This document shows, piece after piece, positions 1 through 10,140 of a stretch of 64,000 nt of DNA. Position 1 is the first letter of the stretch. Every line of letters starts with the position of its first letter. Source of the DNA: Pseudomonadales bacterium. GTDB taxonomy: Bacteria; Pseudomonadota; Gammaproteobacteria; Pseudomonadales; Pseudohongiellaceae. The stretch is from contig JACKOJ010000001.1 of NCBI GenBank assembly GCA_024234325.1, positions 682,001 to 746,000 of the forward strand, written 5' to 3'. The notes beneath the pieces were generated by a model. It worked only from the letters and a program-made list of their open reading frames with translations, searched no databases and was not told the DNA's origin. The position numbers and the translations under genes are program-made.

Positions 1-3000
1 TTCCTCCACCGCTTATGACTCTCGACCAGTTGCCCTTGCTGGTAGTGGTGCTCGTATTCAGATTAAGGGTGATCGCCCCTGGCTCAATGGGTGAGTGGGC
101 AACGTCGTGTGCCGTGATGACCACTTCCACTCCTACACAGGCCACACCGTTGTAGGTGCCGCTGGTCATGCCGCCAATCTTGATCTCGTAGTGGTTCACA
201 CCGAGCGGGCTGACGTTACAGTCTGTTGTTTCTGCCGTCACCTTGACATCGTCCACCGAGAAGGTGGCACCCGTTGTGTAACCCTGCACGATGCGGAAGC
301 GGATTTGTGTCGAACCGGTTGGGGTCCCGGTCATCACCGCAGAGAGGTTCAGGTTGCCGGACAAACCACTGCCGGTTGCCACGTTTGCCAGTGTGGTACC
401 TCGCTTATAAAGTGCCACCTGCTGCCAGGCTGCCGCACTGCTGTGACGGGCCTCCACCACAAACTCCTCAAACGTGCCGAGGTTCTGGTAGTTGAAACTG
501 AAACTCAGAATCAGGCTTGAGCTCAGGGTTGCACCGCTGAGATCGATCGAGCGCATCAGGCTCTGGTTGGCACCACCGGTAAAGACGGCCTTGCCACCAC
601 TGACCTTGACGTTTCCGGACGCTGCCCCGCCCCCGAGCGCATCCACTTCCTGCCAGTTGTCTGCCCAGGCATTGGTGCCATTCTGGTTGGCGTAAGATAC
701 CGTACTGAAGGTATCCAGGTAGTTCAGCGTTACCCCTTCGCTGTAAGTGAAGGTAGGAGCCTCGGAGCCAGAGCCTGGCGGGTGCCCTTCACGAGCAATA
801 CCGTTGGTGACAATGACCTTGACCGGCCCGGGATTGGACTGTGTCAGGGCAAGAATCACCGTGCCGCCGTCAGCCGGCACATAGGTGTACGTAGCGACCC
901 CGTCGCCTGCCGTGCCGTTGTTCAGCGTTCCACTACCGCTGATGAGAGTCCAGTCGCCATCGGAGGTGTCCGCGGTGATGCGAACGGTGCCGTAATAGTC
1001 CGTGTCCCGGGTGTGCGTCAGGCCTTCGTGCTTGCTGATGCGAAGCTGCAGTCCCGTGGGCGAGCACACCGTCGCCTCACCACCATATTCCGACACACGG
1101 AAGTGGCCGATATAGCCGTCTTCCACCACGTGCAGAGCATCGATAAACAGGTTCGCTTCATCACCTGTAGAATCGAAAATGCCCAACTCGACATCGCCGA
1201 GGAACAGGTTTTCGGTTTCCTCGTCGGTCCGGTTGATCTGCACGACATCGTCTTTCGTGAACAGGGTGCCGAACTGAGGATCCCAGGACAAACCTACACC
1301 GGCAATAATTTCATCTTCTGCCGAGTTGCTGGCGGAGATAATCAGTTGGTCGAGGGTCCCATTGGGATTGTTGGGATCAACCCGCATGTAGAAACCGTCA
1401 ATCGTGGTGGTGCTCGCCACATTGAAGCCGCCCGCAGCGGAACCATCGAAGAACATGCTCGCAGTGCCGGTAGTCGGGTTGTAGGCGATGATGTCGGCGC
1501 TGGTGAAGGAGACTCCACCAATCGTACTGCCCCCTGCCGCGGGCGTGGCGCTGAAATAGATCGTGCAACCGTAGGGCGATGTCTGCTTGCAGTCTCCCAG
1601 GGTATAGACCGAATTGATGTCCACATCACCCGGGTTCGCACCACCGAACAGTGCGGAACCATCAAACAGCATGCGAGCCGTACCCAGAATCGGGTCGTAG
1701 ATCACCAGATCCCCTTTGTCGAAGGCCAGATTGTTGCTGCCGACCGTGCTGCCATTCTGGTCCGATGAAATGACAAGATGCCCGTTCTTCATCAGATGCA
1801 CAGCGTCCGCATCCCGCACATCGAAACCAAGAGCGCTGTTATCGAAGAACATCTCCGCGGTATCCGTCACCGGATCGTAGATGATGTAGTCGTCGTCCTC
1901 GAAATTGCTCAGGCCGCCAATTGTGGTCTGCTCTCCCAGTGAGCTGACCGACATCAGGAATTTTTCCTGGGACGCCACCGGCGGTCCCTGAATTTCCGTA
2001 ATGTCCGTGTCGGAATTGTTGGTGTCGCTCACATCAAAATTGTACGCACCAGCGGCCACCGAGGCGGTGTTGGTGACAAAACTGCCATCCGCGCCGGTCA
2101 CGCCGACTGTCAGCAGGATATCCGTACTCACACCAACTCCCAGGGAACCGGCATAAGTACAGCTCAGATTTCCCGGTGGCGACGGGCAACTCCAGCCCGT
2201 TCCAGCCGCAGAGACAAAGGTAACCCCGGCGGGGTTGGTGTCCGTGACCGTAATCGGCGCCGTTGTCGCGTCAGGCCCATTGTTGGTCACCCGCAGGGTA
2301 TACACCCCACTCTCGCCAGCTTCGAGGATATCCTCCACGAACTTGTTGATACTCAGATCAACCTCAATGCCTTTGACCACCACGGTGATGCTGTCAACGT
2401 TGTTGTTGTTGGTCTGTTTGTCGTCCAGATCATTGATGTCGATTGTGCCACCCTCAAGATCGTTGTAATTATCGAACTGAGGGGAGCGATCACAATCGTC
2501 CGGGTCTGGCAGTATGCCATTGGCGGTTACGGGACAACTGCCCCCGGAGTGCAGAAGACGCGCGGAATTCTTCACGTTGTTATTGCGAAGCGGGAAGTAG
2601 GTAGAGTTGCCAACCTGCACCGTGACATTGATCGGGGGCAAGGTTTCTCCCGAGGCCAGCTCTCCTGCTGTCGCACCTCCGGACCAGGTACTGCCGATAT
2701 CATAGGTGCAGGTAAATGCCCCGGGACTCAGCGTTACGCTGCAGGACCAGCCTGTCCCGCTAACATCTCCGGTGCTGGCGAACGTGAAACCATCGGGCAG
2801 AACGTCCGCCACTTTCACTTCGCCGTCGGCGTAGCCGCCGCTGATCCCGCCGTTGCCATTGTTGGTGACGCTGATCTGATAGGAGCCAGTACCGTTGACC
2901 TTGAATGTGCTGGTTGCTGTCTTGAAGATTTCGAGATCGGCTACCGGGTAGTTCGTCACGCTGATCACTTCCGAGACCAGCATCACCAGGTCGTCGTCGG

Positions 3001-6000
3001 CACTGTAGCGCGTGGTAATGCGCTCAGCCTCAGAGCCCAGCAGACCGAAGTTGTACAACAGGCTGCCCGGACTGCCGCCCTGGATATAGTGCGTATCAAC
3101 GTCCAGACCCCAGGAATTGCCGAAGCGGGGGCCGCCGGTGCTGACCTGGGGACCGGGGAAATCAATCTCCAGCCCATCACCGTTTACGCCACCGGTGGAA
3201 TTGTATTCGTAGTACCCGGTGCCCGCATCGTAGGCATACACAGGCCGCGTGATCGTGGAGTTGAACTCCTGACCCAGGGGGTTAAGGCTTGAAACGATAT
3301 TATTGAAGGTCGTAGCGTCAGGTGCCGTCTGCAGACCCAGCCCCTCTTTCTCGTCGGTCGCATTCAGGGTTTCATCGCCTTCCAGCGTAATGTGCGTCAC
3401 CTGCCCGTTCGGCAGTTTCAGCACGGGGTCGTTGCTGGCCATACGGAAATTACGCGGCACCAGAGTGAAACTGGAATGCTGGAAGGGCTGGAAGCCCTGG
3501 AACAGATTCACAACACGCAAACGTTCGTTGGTGTGCTCATAGACCACTACCATCGCCCAACCACCGGCGCAGGACTGCGAGGCACTCCAGGGCGTTCCGT
3601 TTTGTACCGTCAGGTTCTTGAGGGTATAGCTGCCGCTACCCGACACCAGTGCCGTCACATCCTTGTATCCTGCGAAGTAGTCCACATCGTTGGAACCACC
3701 GGTGTTGTCAATCAGATAGATATCTTCGGCAGTCACCGGCGTCTCGCTTCCCGTGGGACCAAAGGTCACATCCGAATCCACCTGACCGAGGGCATTGTCT
3801 CCTGAACCCATCCAGTACAGATGGGCTGCCTGCACCGTGGCACCTGCGGGGAGCGTGAGCGTCGCTGCAGCACCCGTGGAGAAATTGACGAAGTTGCATC
3901 CCAATGGCGTCGGGGAATCCTCGTTATAAGTGGAGCGCAAGGTGGCACCGACGGCACGGTAGCTGAGGTTCCCGGAATAGGTCTCCTTCAACAGCACCGG
4001 CACATAGTCCGACGCCAGCGGAGCCCCGGACACCAGTGGCTTGAAGGCGGCGACGACCTGGGTACCCACAGGAGGGCTGTAGAACTGAAGCTGTTCGACA
4101 ATATTGGTAATACCGGCGGCAGGAAGACGCCCGGCGGAGCCCCCGAAACGGGCGCCATTCCCCGTCGGGTTGGCTACCGGCGTGCCGGTCTGGCCAAACA
4201 CACGGGTCAGGTACTCCGGTGATGGTGCCGCAAAGTTATAGTACGTAGGCGAATCGAACGTTGTGCCAACCACCACCAGCGAGTTGTTGGCATGGCTCGT
4301 AATGCTGGTCGACCTTGATCCCGAGCCGTTGCTGCTGTTCAGAGGGCCTGTATCGGCGGGAGTTGCCGCCACCGGGAATGCCTGTTCTACCTCATTGAGC
4401 GCGAGCATACACATGGCTGCGCCAGTAGGCCCGCCGGAGAAACTGCCGGTATAGGAACCTGCTGCGGTCGGCAGGTTTGCTTCCAGAATTCCCCACATTT
4501 CAGTGACACTGCCCTCTCCGGAACCGGTCAGCTCCCGTCGAATGAGCGTCATGGACTGCGAATTGAATGTCGCCGATGACACCGCCGTGCCCGCAGCGCC
4601 ACCAATGATCATCACCACCATTCTGCTGCGCTGGTTCGCTACCGTGTTCTGCGCAGGAATCGCCAGAGTGGTACTGCCAGTTGTCGTACAGGCTGCCGTA
4701 CCAATCACACCTGGCAGGCAGGAACTCACCACCAGATTGGGGTCCAGTGTCACATTCACGATAATGGCATTGTCCACGGCATCGAAGTTGACGATCTCCG
4801 CATGGGGAGTGCTGAAATCCAGCACCACCACGCCATCATCACTCGCGCCAAACTTGTACGTCGCCACGCCATTGTCGTCCCCGGCGCTGTCCGTGAGAAT
4901 GCCGGAGCCGGTATTGATCAGCCAGTTGCCATGGAGGGTATTCGTGCTCAGTGCCACTGTGCCTTCATAGTCCACAGCAAGATTGCCGAGACTGTCCCTG
5001 ACGGTGAACGTAATCGCTTCGATTTCACAGGCCGTGGACGAGCCTGAGTGGGATATCTCGAATTTGCAAAGGCCTACACTGATGTTCTGGTCATAGAGGC
5101 TGGAGGAGTTGCGGGGATCCAGCGTATAACCGTCGGACACGTTGATGTTCACTGTGCCGGACGCACCCGGGTGAATGAATTTTAGGGTGATCGTTCCCGC
5201 ATCAGCGGATACAAAGGTGTAGGTCGCACTGCCGTCCGCCATCACCGGATCTGTCAGCGTGCCCTCGGCGTCGGCCACCGTACCGGTCTTGGACCAGCTT
5301 CCCCTGCCAGTGGTCGTCGACAGATTGATCGTTCCCGTATATCCCGTCACGGTCGCGCCAGTGTTGTCTACAATGGTGATGGTAATCTGTTCGGGCGAGC
5401 ACACATCCATGGCGCTGCTGTGCGTAATCCTGAAGGAGCAGGCCTGCGTTGTGAAATTCGGATCGTAGGGCCCGGCAGGCTGGCTGACCCCTGCTGCCGT
5501 AATGTTGAAGTTCACTGTTTCAACGCTCAGATCCTGGAAGTTGAGAACTATCTCACCCCCATCTCCCGCAACAAATGCGTACGCCGCGGCGCCATCATTG
5601 GACGCACCATTGTCCAACGTGCCCTGGGCATCAGACGGCGTTCCGGTTTTCGACCAGTTTCCCCCCGTCGTGCCGACCGTGCTGATATTGATATTGCCGG
5701 CGTAATTCGTCACCAGGTTACCCAGGGAATCCACCACGCGAATTGTAATCGGGTCCTGCGAGCAGACACTGCCGTTGCCATCATGAATGATGCGGAAGGC
5801 ACAGGTCGTCAGCGTCATCGACGAGCTGTAGTTTTCAGTGTCCACATCCGTAGCCGTGGCGTTGAAAGTAATGGTCCCTAGAGCATTGCTGGCAAAATTC
5901 AGAATCACCTGACCATTGTCGGTGGCAGAGAAGGTGTACTGAGCTATACCATCGTTAGCTGTCAGGTTATCGAAGTTGGCCGGGGTGCCACCGCTCAGGG

Positions 6001-9000
6001 TGTAGTTGCCAACACCCCCGCTGCTGGTTAGAGTCATGGTTCCGGCATAGTCCGTCACCAGCTCCCCATAACTGTTGCGCACCGTCACGGTCACCGGACT
6101 GTTGGCGGCGCAGACCCCGTAGGTTGCCGCATGGGTGATTTCGAAATGGTACACCGGGGACGGCTCGATACCGATGGTCTGCGTGACCCAGCGTCCGGAC
6201 GAATTTGAAAAATCTGCTGTTCCGGAACTGCCCGGAGTCGGCTGATTCACATAGGCACCGGCGCCGTCCGCATTGCCTGCACTGTCCTGGGTAATATTTC
6301 TGTGGCCCGCAATGATGCCGCCCGGTGCCGGATTGGGCGTCAGGCCGTTACGGTTGGCAATCATGCGCACAATCAGGGTATCGCGCAGAGTCGTGGTCAG
6401 AGCCGGCGCGGTAGCCGTGCCACCGTTCCCTGTGTTCTCGGTTGCCTCCAGCACCACACCAGAAGCACCGTCGAATCGCATCATATAGGCATAGGCAACA
6501 TCGCTGGCGGCCTGCACAAAGGTGTAGTTTGCTGGTTCACTTGCTGTCGCAGTGCGGGTGTAGATGGACAGGGTCTGGCCGCCCCCGCCACCTGTTGCCA
6601 AATCGGTAATTTCGGCCCAGCCACCGGGGCCGGTGACGGACGAGTTACCCGAGGTCGAGATCGCCGTTACCAGCAGATCGCCCTCGACCGTTCCAGGGGG
6701 TACCTCGACGGTGACGTCGGTCGCCGCCGGACTGAGTTGTGTGTAGGTACAGGCCATTAACTCAACAAGCTGTGAGCCGATCACTCCGCCTTCGAAATTA
6801 CAGTTGCCTGGTGGTGCGGTGATATCAACCGGATCGGATACCACTGAACCCCATCCCGTCGCGCTGAACGAGAGCGTCACGGCACCAGGAGGACCCACGA
6901 CGGCCAGATCCGTAAAATTCGCGAGTCCCGAACCGTTTGTGCTGACCGTTGTGGTTCCGGTCAATGATCCTGTGCCGGTGTCAATGCTGACGGATACGTC
7001 TACCCCGCTGACAGGGCTGCTGTTGCCGTCGAGCGCCTGAATGATTGGTTGCTGCGCAAAGGTGGCCCCCGACTCGGAAAGGGTGCTGGGCTGCTGTGAA
7101 ATTGTCAGATAGGAGAAGATCGTAATGGCATCGCTATCGACGTCCAGCCAGTTACTGGCACTGAATCTCAGCACCCTGTCTCCGGGGGCACCCGTAATGG
7201 AAAGATCGGTAAAGGTGGCCTCACCGTTGACATCCGTCACTACCGTTGCAGTTCCCCCCAGTGTTCCCCCACCCGACTGGATAACCGCGGTCACCGAGAC
7301 GCCGCTCACCGGATTGTTCGAGCCATCGAGCGCAACGACCACTGGCTGCTGCGAAAAAATTACACCGCTCTCTTCGGGCGTCGAGGCTTGCTGGGAGACC
7401 TCCAGGGGTGACGCAGTAATGCTGATGGGGTTTGAGTCCACCGAGTTCCAGCCGGTAGTGGAGAAGCGCAGCGTTCGGTCTCCCGGTGCCCCGCTGATGG
7501 CAAGGTTGGTAAAACTGGCCAGCCCGGAACCGTCCGTCGTAATCGTCAGGGTGCCTCCCAGCGTGCCACCGCCGGTCTGAATATTCACCGTCACGTCGAG
7601 ACCGCTGATCGGGTTTCCGACGCTGTCCAATGCCCTTACCACGGGCTGCGGAGAAAACACGGCACCGTTCTCCACAGTGCCTTCCGCCTGCTGGGTAATG
7701 GTCAGGCTGGAGGGCTGTACCGCAATGGTGTTGGAAATTGCCTGTGTCCAGGTCGGCGAGGTAAAGCGCAAGGTATGGTTGCCCGACACTCCAGTGATGT
7801 AGAGATTGCTGAAAGTGGCGAGACCGCTGGCGTTGGTTACCGCCGTCAGGGTTCCTCCCACGGTGCCACTTCCCGAATCAAGCGCAGCAGTAACTGTGAC
7901 ACCCGATACCGGACTTCCGTCCGTTGCAAGAATCACGGGCTGCTGTGGAAACACCTCACCCAGAGCAACCGTCGTTGAGGGCTGTGTGGACATCGTCAGG
8001 AACTTCGTCGGCGCGGTGACCGTGATGGTGTTGGAAACCACCGGGTTCCAGTTGGAGGCACTGAAGTTGAGCGTATGGGCGCCGGTACTGCCACCGATCA
8101 GCAAGTCCGTAAAGGTCGCATAACCGCTCGCATCCGTGGTCCGCGTGACAGTGCCGCTGATGCTGCCTGCCCCCGATGCGATGGCGGCAGTCACATCGAC
8201 ACCACTGATGGGATTGCCTCCACCGTCCAGTGCGCGAACAATCGGCTGCTGCGCAAACAGTGCGCCCTGTGTGGCCGTAGACGAAGGCTGCTGCGTAATG
8301 CTGAGGGTGGGGGACGTCACGTTGATCGTGGCAGACACCACCGAGTTCCAGCTTGGCGCCGTGAACAGCAGTGTATGCGCCCCGTTCGCGCCACTGATGG
8401 ACAAACCGGTAAAGGTCGCATTGCCACTGCCGTTGGTGCTGACACTGGTGGTTCCCCCCAGCGTGCCTGCCCCCGAATTCAAACTCACCGTTACCGTCAG
8501 ACCGCTCGTTGGCGAACCCGCGTTGGTAAGTGCCCGGACCACTGGGGCAGTGGCCAGAGAGGCCCCCCTGACGACGGTTGCCGACGGCTGGGTCTGCATG
8601 GTCAGGGAGGATTGCAGGGTGACGTTGTTTGACACTACCTGCCCTGTAAAACCGCCGGCATTGAAGGCAAGGCGGCGAATACCTTCGGTTCCGGACAGGG
8701 AAAGATTGCTGAATGTGGCCGTACCGTCGCCCGCCGTGGTGGCATTCAAGGTACCGCCCAGTGTCGGGGAACCAAAGGACAGGGAAGCCGTAATACTGAC
8801 GCCGTTAATCCCGGTGACCCCATCACTGCGGGTGAGCCTGACCTGCGGCTGTGTTGCAAACGCAACACCGTTGGCGGCCGTCGTGGAAGGCTGCGTCACC
8901 ATGGTCAGCACGGGAGCCAGATAACGCACGATCACGATACCTGCACTGCCGTTACCGCCATTGTTGCCGTTGCCGTTGCCGCGACCAGCACCGCCGCCAC

Positions 9001-9826
9001 TGCCATAACCTGTCGCGTTCTCGCCCACACCGTTGCCGCTGGAGCCCGCACCGCCACCACCGGTACCGCCGGCACCACCGCTCACGCCATTGCTGCCACC
9101 GCCGCCGCCAGCATAGGTGACGACGCTGCCAGTGATTGCCGAACTGAAACCCGCTCCCCCGGCTCCACCGGACTGGTTTGCCCCATTGACCCCTACGGCG
9201 CCAGCACCGCCACCACCGCCACCGGCGCGGCCATTGTTGGTGTTGGTTCCAAAACTGGTCCCCCCATTGAAACCCTGCCCCGAAGTCGCGGAACCACCGG
9301 CGCGGGAAGTGTTATTGCTGGCACCGCCACCCCCGCCGCTACCACCGCTTAGCCCGTTCGAGGTACCGGTACCACCGCCACCCCCACCGACTGCTGTGAG
9401 AGTGCCACTGGAGGCGGCAAACACCGAATTGCCACCACTGCCCCCGTTGGTGCTGTTGGAGGTGGCGCCAGCACCGGCCGCCCCAACCGTGACAGTAGTG
9501 GCACCGCTGATGGTGACGGCGGAGTTCGAGATGACGCCGCCCGCGCCACCGCCACCGCCACCGGTACCGTTAGCCGTTCTGGGGCCCCCGCCGCCACCAC
9601 CGATAACCAGCACCTCCACCGAGGTGATGCCGGGTGGCGGAGTGAAGGTTCCAGAGCTTGTAAACGTGTGGATGACGTAGTCACCGCTTGTGCTAATGCT
9701 GCCGCCGGTGCCCTGAACCTTGACAGGCCCGGGGACCTGGGCAAAGGACGTCCCCGTAGAGAACAGTGCCGCCAACAGGCCAGACACGACGAACCCGCGA
9801 GCAAAAGCCCGCACCGGCTTGGTCAT
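1..9826 (-). CDS. mshQ: Giant MshQ-like mosaic surface protein (C-terminus beyond window)
   Basis: The frame stays open from 9826 to the left edge, giving more than 3,270 residues. The N-terminus is a signal peptide ending in TGTSFAQ. A glycine-rich domain follows (about residues 60-300), then seven Ig-like repeats of ~100 residues (about 305-1000). Next come four cysteine-containing repeats of the type seen in MshQ/DUF6701 proteins (about 1225-1700), a domain with YKDVTALV and GWAMVVVYEH motifs, two DUF11-like domains (about 2290-2600) and a propeller-like repeat block (about 2610-2900). Two more cysteine repeats lie near the edge. Its place after mshP and the cysteine repeats support an MshQ role, probably as a pilus-associated or surface adhesin; usual MshQ proteins are much shorter. 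The start at 9826 has only a weak ribosome site; an in-frame ATG at 9871 is the alternative. Confidence 0.8.
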   Translation of the reverse strand, partial: MTKPVRAFARGFVVSGLLAALFSTGTSFAQVPGPVKVQGTGGSISTSGDYVIHTFTSSGTFTPPPGITSVEVLVIGGGGGGPRTANGTGGGGGGAGGVISNSAVTISGATTVTVGAAGAGATSNSTNGGSGGNSVFAASSGTLTAVGGGGGGTGTSNGLSGGSGGGGGASNNTSRAGGSATSGQGFNGGTSFGTNTNNGRAGGGGGGAGAVGVNGANQSGGAGGAGFSSAITGSVVTYAGGGGGSNGVSGGAGGTGGGGAGSSGNGVGENATGYGSGGGAGRGNGNGNNGGNGSAGIVIVRYLAPVLTMVTQPSTTAANGVAFATQPQVRLTRSDGVTGINGVSITASLSFGSPTLGGTLNATTAGDGTATFSNLSLSGTEGIRRLAFNAGGFTGQVVSNNVTLQSSLTMQTQPSATVVRGASLATAPVVRALTNAGSPTSGLTVTVSLNSGAGTLGGTTSVSTNGSGNATFTGLSISGANGAHTLLFTAPSWNSVVSATINVTSPTLSITQQPSSTATQGALFAQQPIVRALDGGGNPISGVDVTAAIASGAGSISGTVTRTTDASGYATFTDLLIGGSTGAHTLNFSASNWNPVVSNTITVTAPTKFLTMSTQPSTTVALGEVFPQQPVILATDGSPVSGVTVTAALDSGSGTVGGTLTAVTNASGLATFSNLYITGVSGNHTLRFTSPTWTQAISNTIAVQPSSLTITQQAEGTVENGAVFSPQPVVRALDSVGNPISGLDVTVNIQTGGGTLGGTLTITTDGSGLASFTNLAISGAPGDRTLRFSTTGWNSVDSNPISITASPLEVSQQASTPEESGVIFSQQPVVVALDGSNNPVSGVSVTAVIQSGGGTLGGTATVVTDVNGEATFTDLSITGAPGDRVLRFSASNWLDVDSDAITIFSYLTISQQPSTLSESGATFAQQPIIQALDGNSSPVSGVDVSVSIDTGTGSLTGTTTVSTNGSGLANFTDLAVVGPPGAVTLSFSATGWGSVVSDPVDITAPPGNCNFEGGVIGSQLVELMACTYTQLSPAATDVTVEVPPGTVEGDLLVTAISTSGNSSVTGPGGWAEITDLATGGGGGQTLSIYTRTATASEPANYTFVQAASDVAYAYMMRFDGASGVVLEATENTGNGGTATAPALTTTLRDTLIVRMIANRNGLTPNPAPGGIIAGHRNITQDSAGNADGAGAYVNQPTPGSSGTADFSNSSGRWVTQTIGIEPSPVYHFEITHAATYGVCAANSPVTVTVRNSYGELVTDYAGTMTLTSSGGVGNYTLSGGTPANFDNLTANDGIAQYTFSATDNGQVILNFASNALGTITFNATATDVDTENYSSSMTLTTCAFRIIHDGNGSVCSQDPITIRVVDSLGNLVTNYAGNINISTVGTTGGNWSKTGTPSDAQGTLDNGASNDGAAAYAFVAGDGGEIVLNFQDLSVETVNFNITAAGVSQPAGPYDPNFTTQACSFRITHSSAMDVCSPEQITITIVDNTGATVTGYTGTINLSTTTGRGSWSKTGTVADAEGTLTDPVMADGSATYTFVSADAGTITLKFIHPGASGTVNINVSDGYTLDPRNSSSLYDQNISVGLCKFEISHSGSSTACEIEAITFTVRDSLGNLAVDYEGTVALSTNTLHGNWLINTGSGILTDSAGDDNGVATYKFGASDDGVVVLDFSTPHAEIVNFDAVDNAIIVNVTLDPNLVVSSCLPGVIGTAACTTTGSTTLAIPAQNTVANQRSRMVVMIIGGAAGTAVSSATFNSQSMTLIRRELTGSGEGSVTEMWGILEANLPTAAGSYTGSFSGGPTGAAMCMLALNEVEQAFPVAATPADTGPLNSSNGSGSRSTSITSHANNSLVVVGTTFDSPTYYNFAAPSPEYLTRVFGQTGTPVANPTGNGARFGGSAGRLPAAGITNIVEQLQFYSPPVGTQVVAAFKPLVSGAPLASDYVPVLLKETYSGNLSYRAVGATLRSTYNEDSPTPLGCNFVNFSTGAAATLTLPAGATVQAAHLYWMGSGDNALGQVDSDVTFGPTGSETPVTAEDIYLIDNTGGSNDVDYFAGYKDVTALVSGSGSYTLKNLTVQNGTPWSASQSCAGGWAMVVVYEHTNERLRVVNLFQGFQPFQHSSFTLVPRNFRMASNDPVLKLPNGQVTHITLEGDETLNATDEKEGLGLQTAPDATTFNNIVSSLNPLGQEFNSTITRPVYAYDAGTGYYEYNSTGGVNGDGLEIDFPGPQVSTGGPRFGNSWGLDVDTHYIQGGSPGSLLYNFGLLGSEAERITTRYSADDDLVMLVSEVISVTNYPVADLEIFKTATSTFKVNGTGSYQISVTNNGNGGISGGYADGEVKVADVLPDGFTFASTGDVSGTGWSCSVTLSPGAFTCTYDIGSTWSGGATAGELASGETLPPINVTVQVGNSTYFPLRNNNVKNSARLLHSGGSCPVTANGILPDPDDCDRSPQFDNYNDLEGGTIDINDLDDKQTNNNNVDSITVVVKGIEVDLSINKFVEDILEAGESGVYTLRVTNNGPDATTAPITVTDTNPAGVTFVSAAGTGWSCPSPPGNLSCTYAGSLGVGVSTDILLTVGVTGADGSFVTNTASVAAGAYNFDVSDTNNSDTDITEIQGPPVASQEKFLMSVSSLGEQTTIGGLSNFEDDDYIIYDPVTDTAEMFFDNSALGFDVRDADAVHLMKNGHLVISSDQNGSTVGSNNLAFDKGDLVIYDPILGTARMLFDGSALFGGANPGDVDINSVYTLGDCKQTSPYGCTIYFSATPAAGGSTIGGVSFTSADIIAYNPTTGTASMFFDGSAAGGFNVASTTTIDGFYMRVDPNNPNGTLDQLIISASNSAEDEIIAGVGLSWDPQFGTLFTKDDVVQINRTDEETENLFLGDVELGIFDSTGDEANLFIDALHVVEDGYIGHFRVSEYGGEATVCSPTGLQLRISKHEGLTHTRDTDYYGTVRITADTSDGDWTLISGSGTLNNGTAGDGVATYTYVPADGGTVILALTQSNPGPVKVIVTNGIAREGHPPGSGSEAPTFTYSEGVTLNYLDTFSTVSYANQNGTNAWADNWQEVDALGGGAASGNVKVSGGKAVFTGGANQSLMRSIDLSGATLSSSLILSFSFNYQNLGTFEEFVVEARHSSAAAWQQVALYKRGTTLANVATGSGLSGNLNLSAVMTGTPTGSTQIRFRIVQGYTTGATFSVDDVKVTAETTDCNVSPLGVNHYEIKIGGMTSGTYNGVACVGVEVVITAHDVAHSPIEPGAITLNLNTSTTTSKGNWSRVISGGG
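1130..1990 (-). repeat. Propeller-like repeat block inside the giant MshQ-like protein
   Basis: Three clear copies and one degenerate copy of a motif with the core I-x-Y-[DN]-P-x(3)-TA-x-M-[FL]-FD-x-SA recur at intervals of roughly 70 residues. Each is followed by a segment of the type DADAVHLMKNGHLVIS. The copies lie near 1905-1820, 1730-1640, 1515-1420 and, degenerate, 1275-1130. Similar repeats occur in other secreted bacterial proteins and may form beta-propeller blades, but that fold is inference. Confidence 0.6.
6790..8910 (-). repeat. Seven tandem ~300-bp repeats encoding Ig-like domains
   Basis: Seven units of about 300 bp are translated as ~100-residue domains. Each opens with a [TQ]Q[PQ][SA] motif near 8890, 8590, 8290, 7985, 7690, 7390 and 7090. 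Shared features are a P-x-V-x-A-L-D-type strand, G-[VL]-x-V-T, GTLGGT and a closing L-x-F-x-A-x-x-W-x-x-VVS. This resembles bacterial Ig-like (invasin/intimin-type) stalk domains. The copies are clearly diverged, so the array is old or under diversifying selection rather than a recent duplication. Confidence 0.75.
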
Positions 9827-10140
9827 GACAGACTTCGTTGCATAACGCCAATACTGTTGCGGCAGATTCATGACAAGAGTAACCAGAAGAACGCACTGCA
9901 AGCACCGGGCAAACCCGTTCCCGATACTGCGTTTCGCATAAAAATTTAATACTTTTAAAAACTTAGCCAGTTTATCGGATAAAGACCGCGAATACCCGCC
10001 ATGGGCAGAAGCGGAACGGCAATTTTGCCCCAAATCACCCACCTTCATCCGTCCTGAACATTGCAAAACCCTGATTGAACACACAAAATAGCAAGCAAAT
10101 CAGGCAACGCCTCCCTACCGCCAACGCACTGGAGCAGAAG

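Noticed and set aside
6790..8910. Periodic repeats as a CRISPR array
   Set aside because: The ~300-bp repeats are diverged and coding, with no short identical repeat separated by unique spacers.
95..9680. Many plus-strand open frames of 60-330 codons opposite the giant gene
   Set aside because: They share codon register with the continuous minus-strand frame and show no family motif or ribosome site; they are complements of its Gly/Thr/Ser-rich coding sequence.
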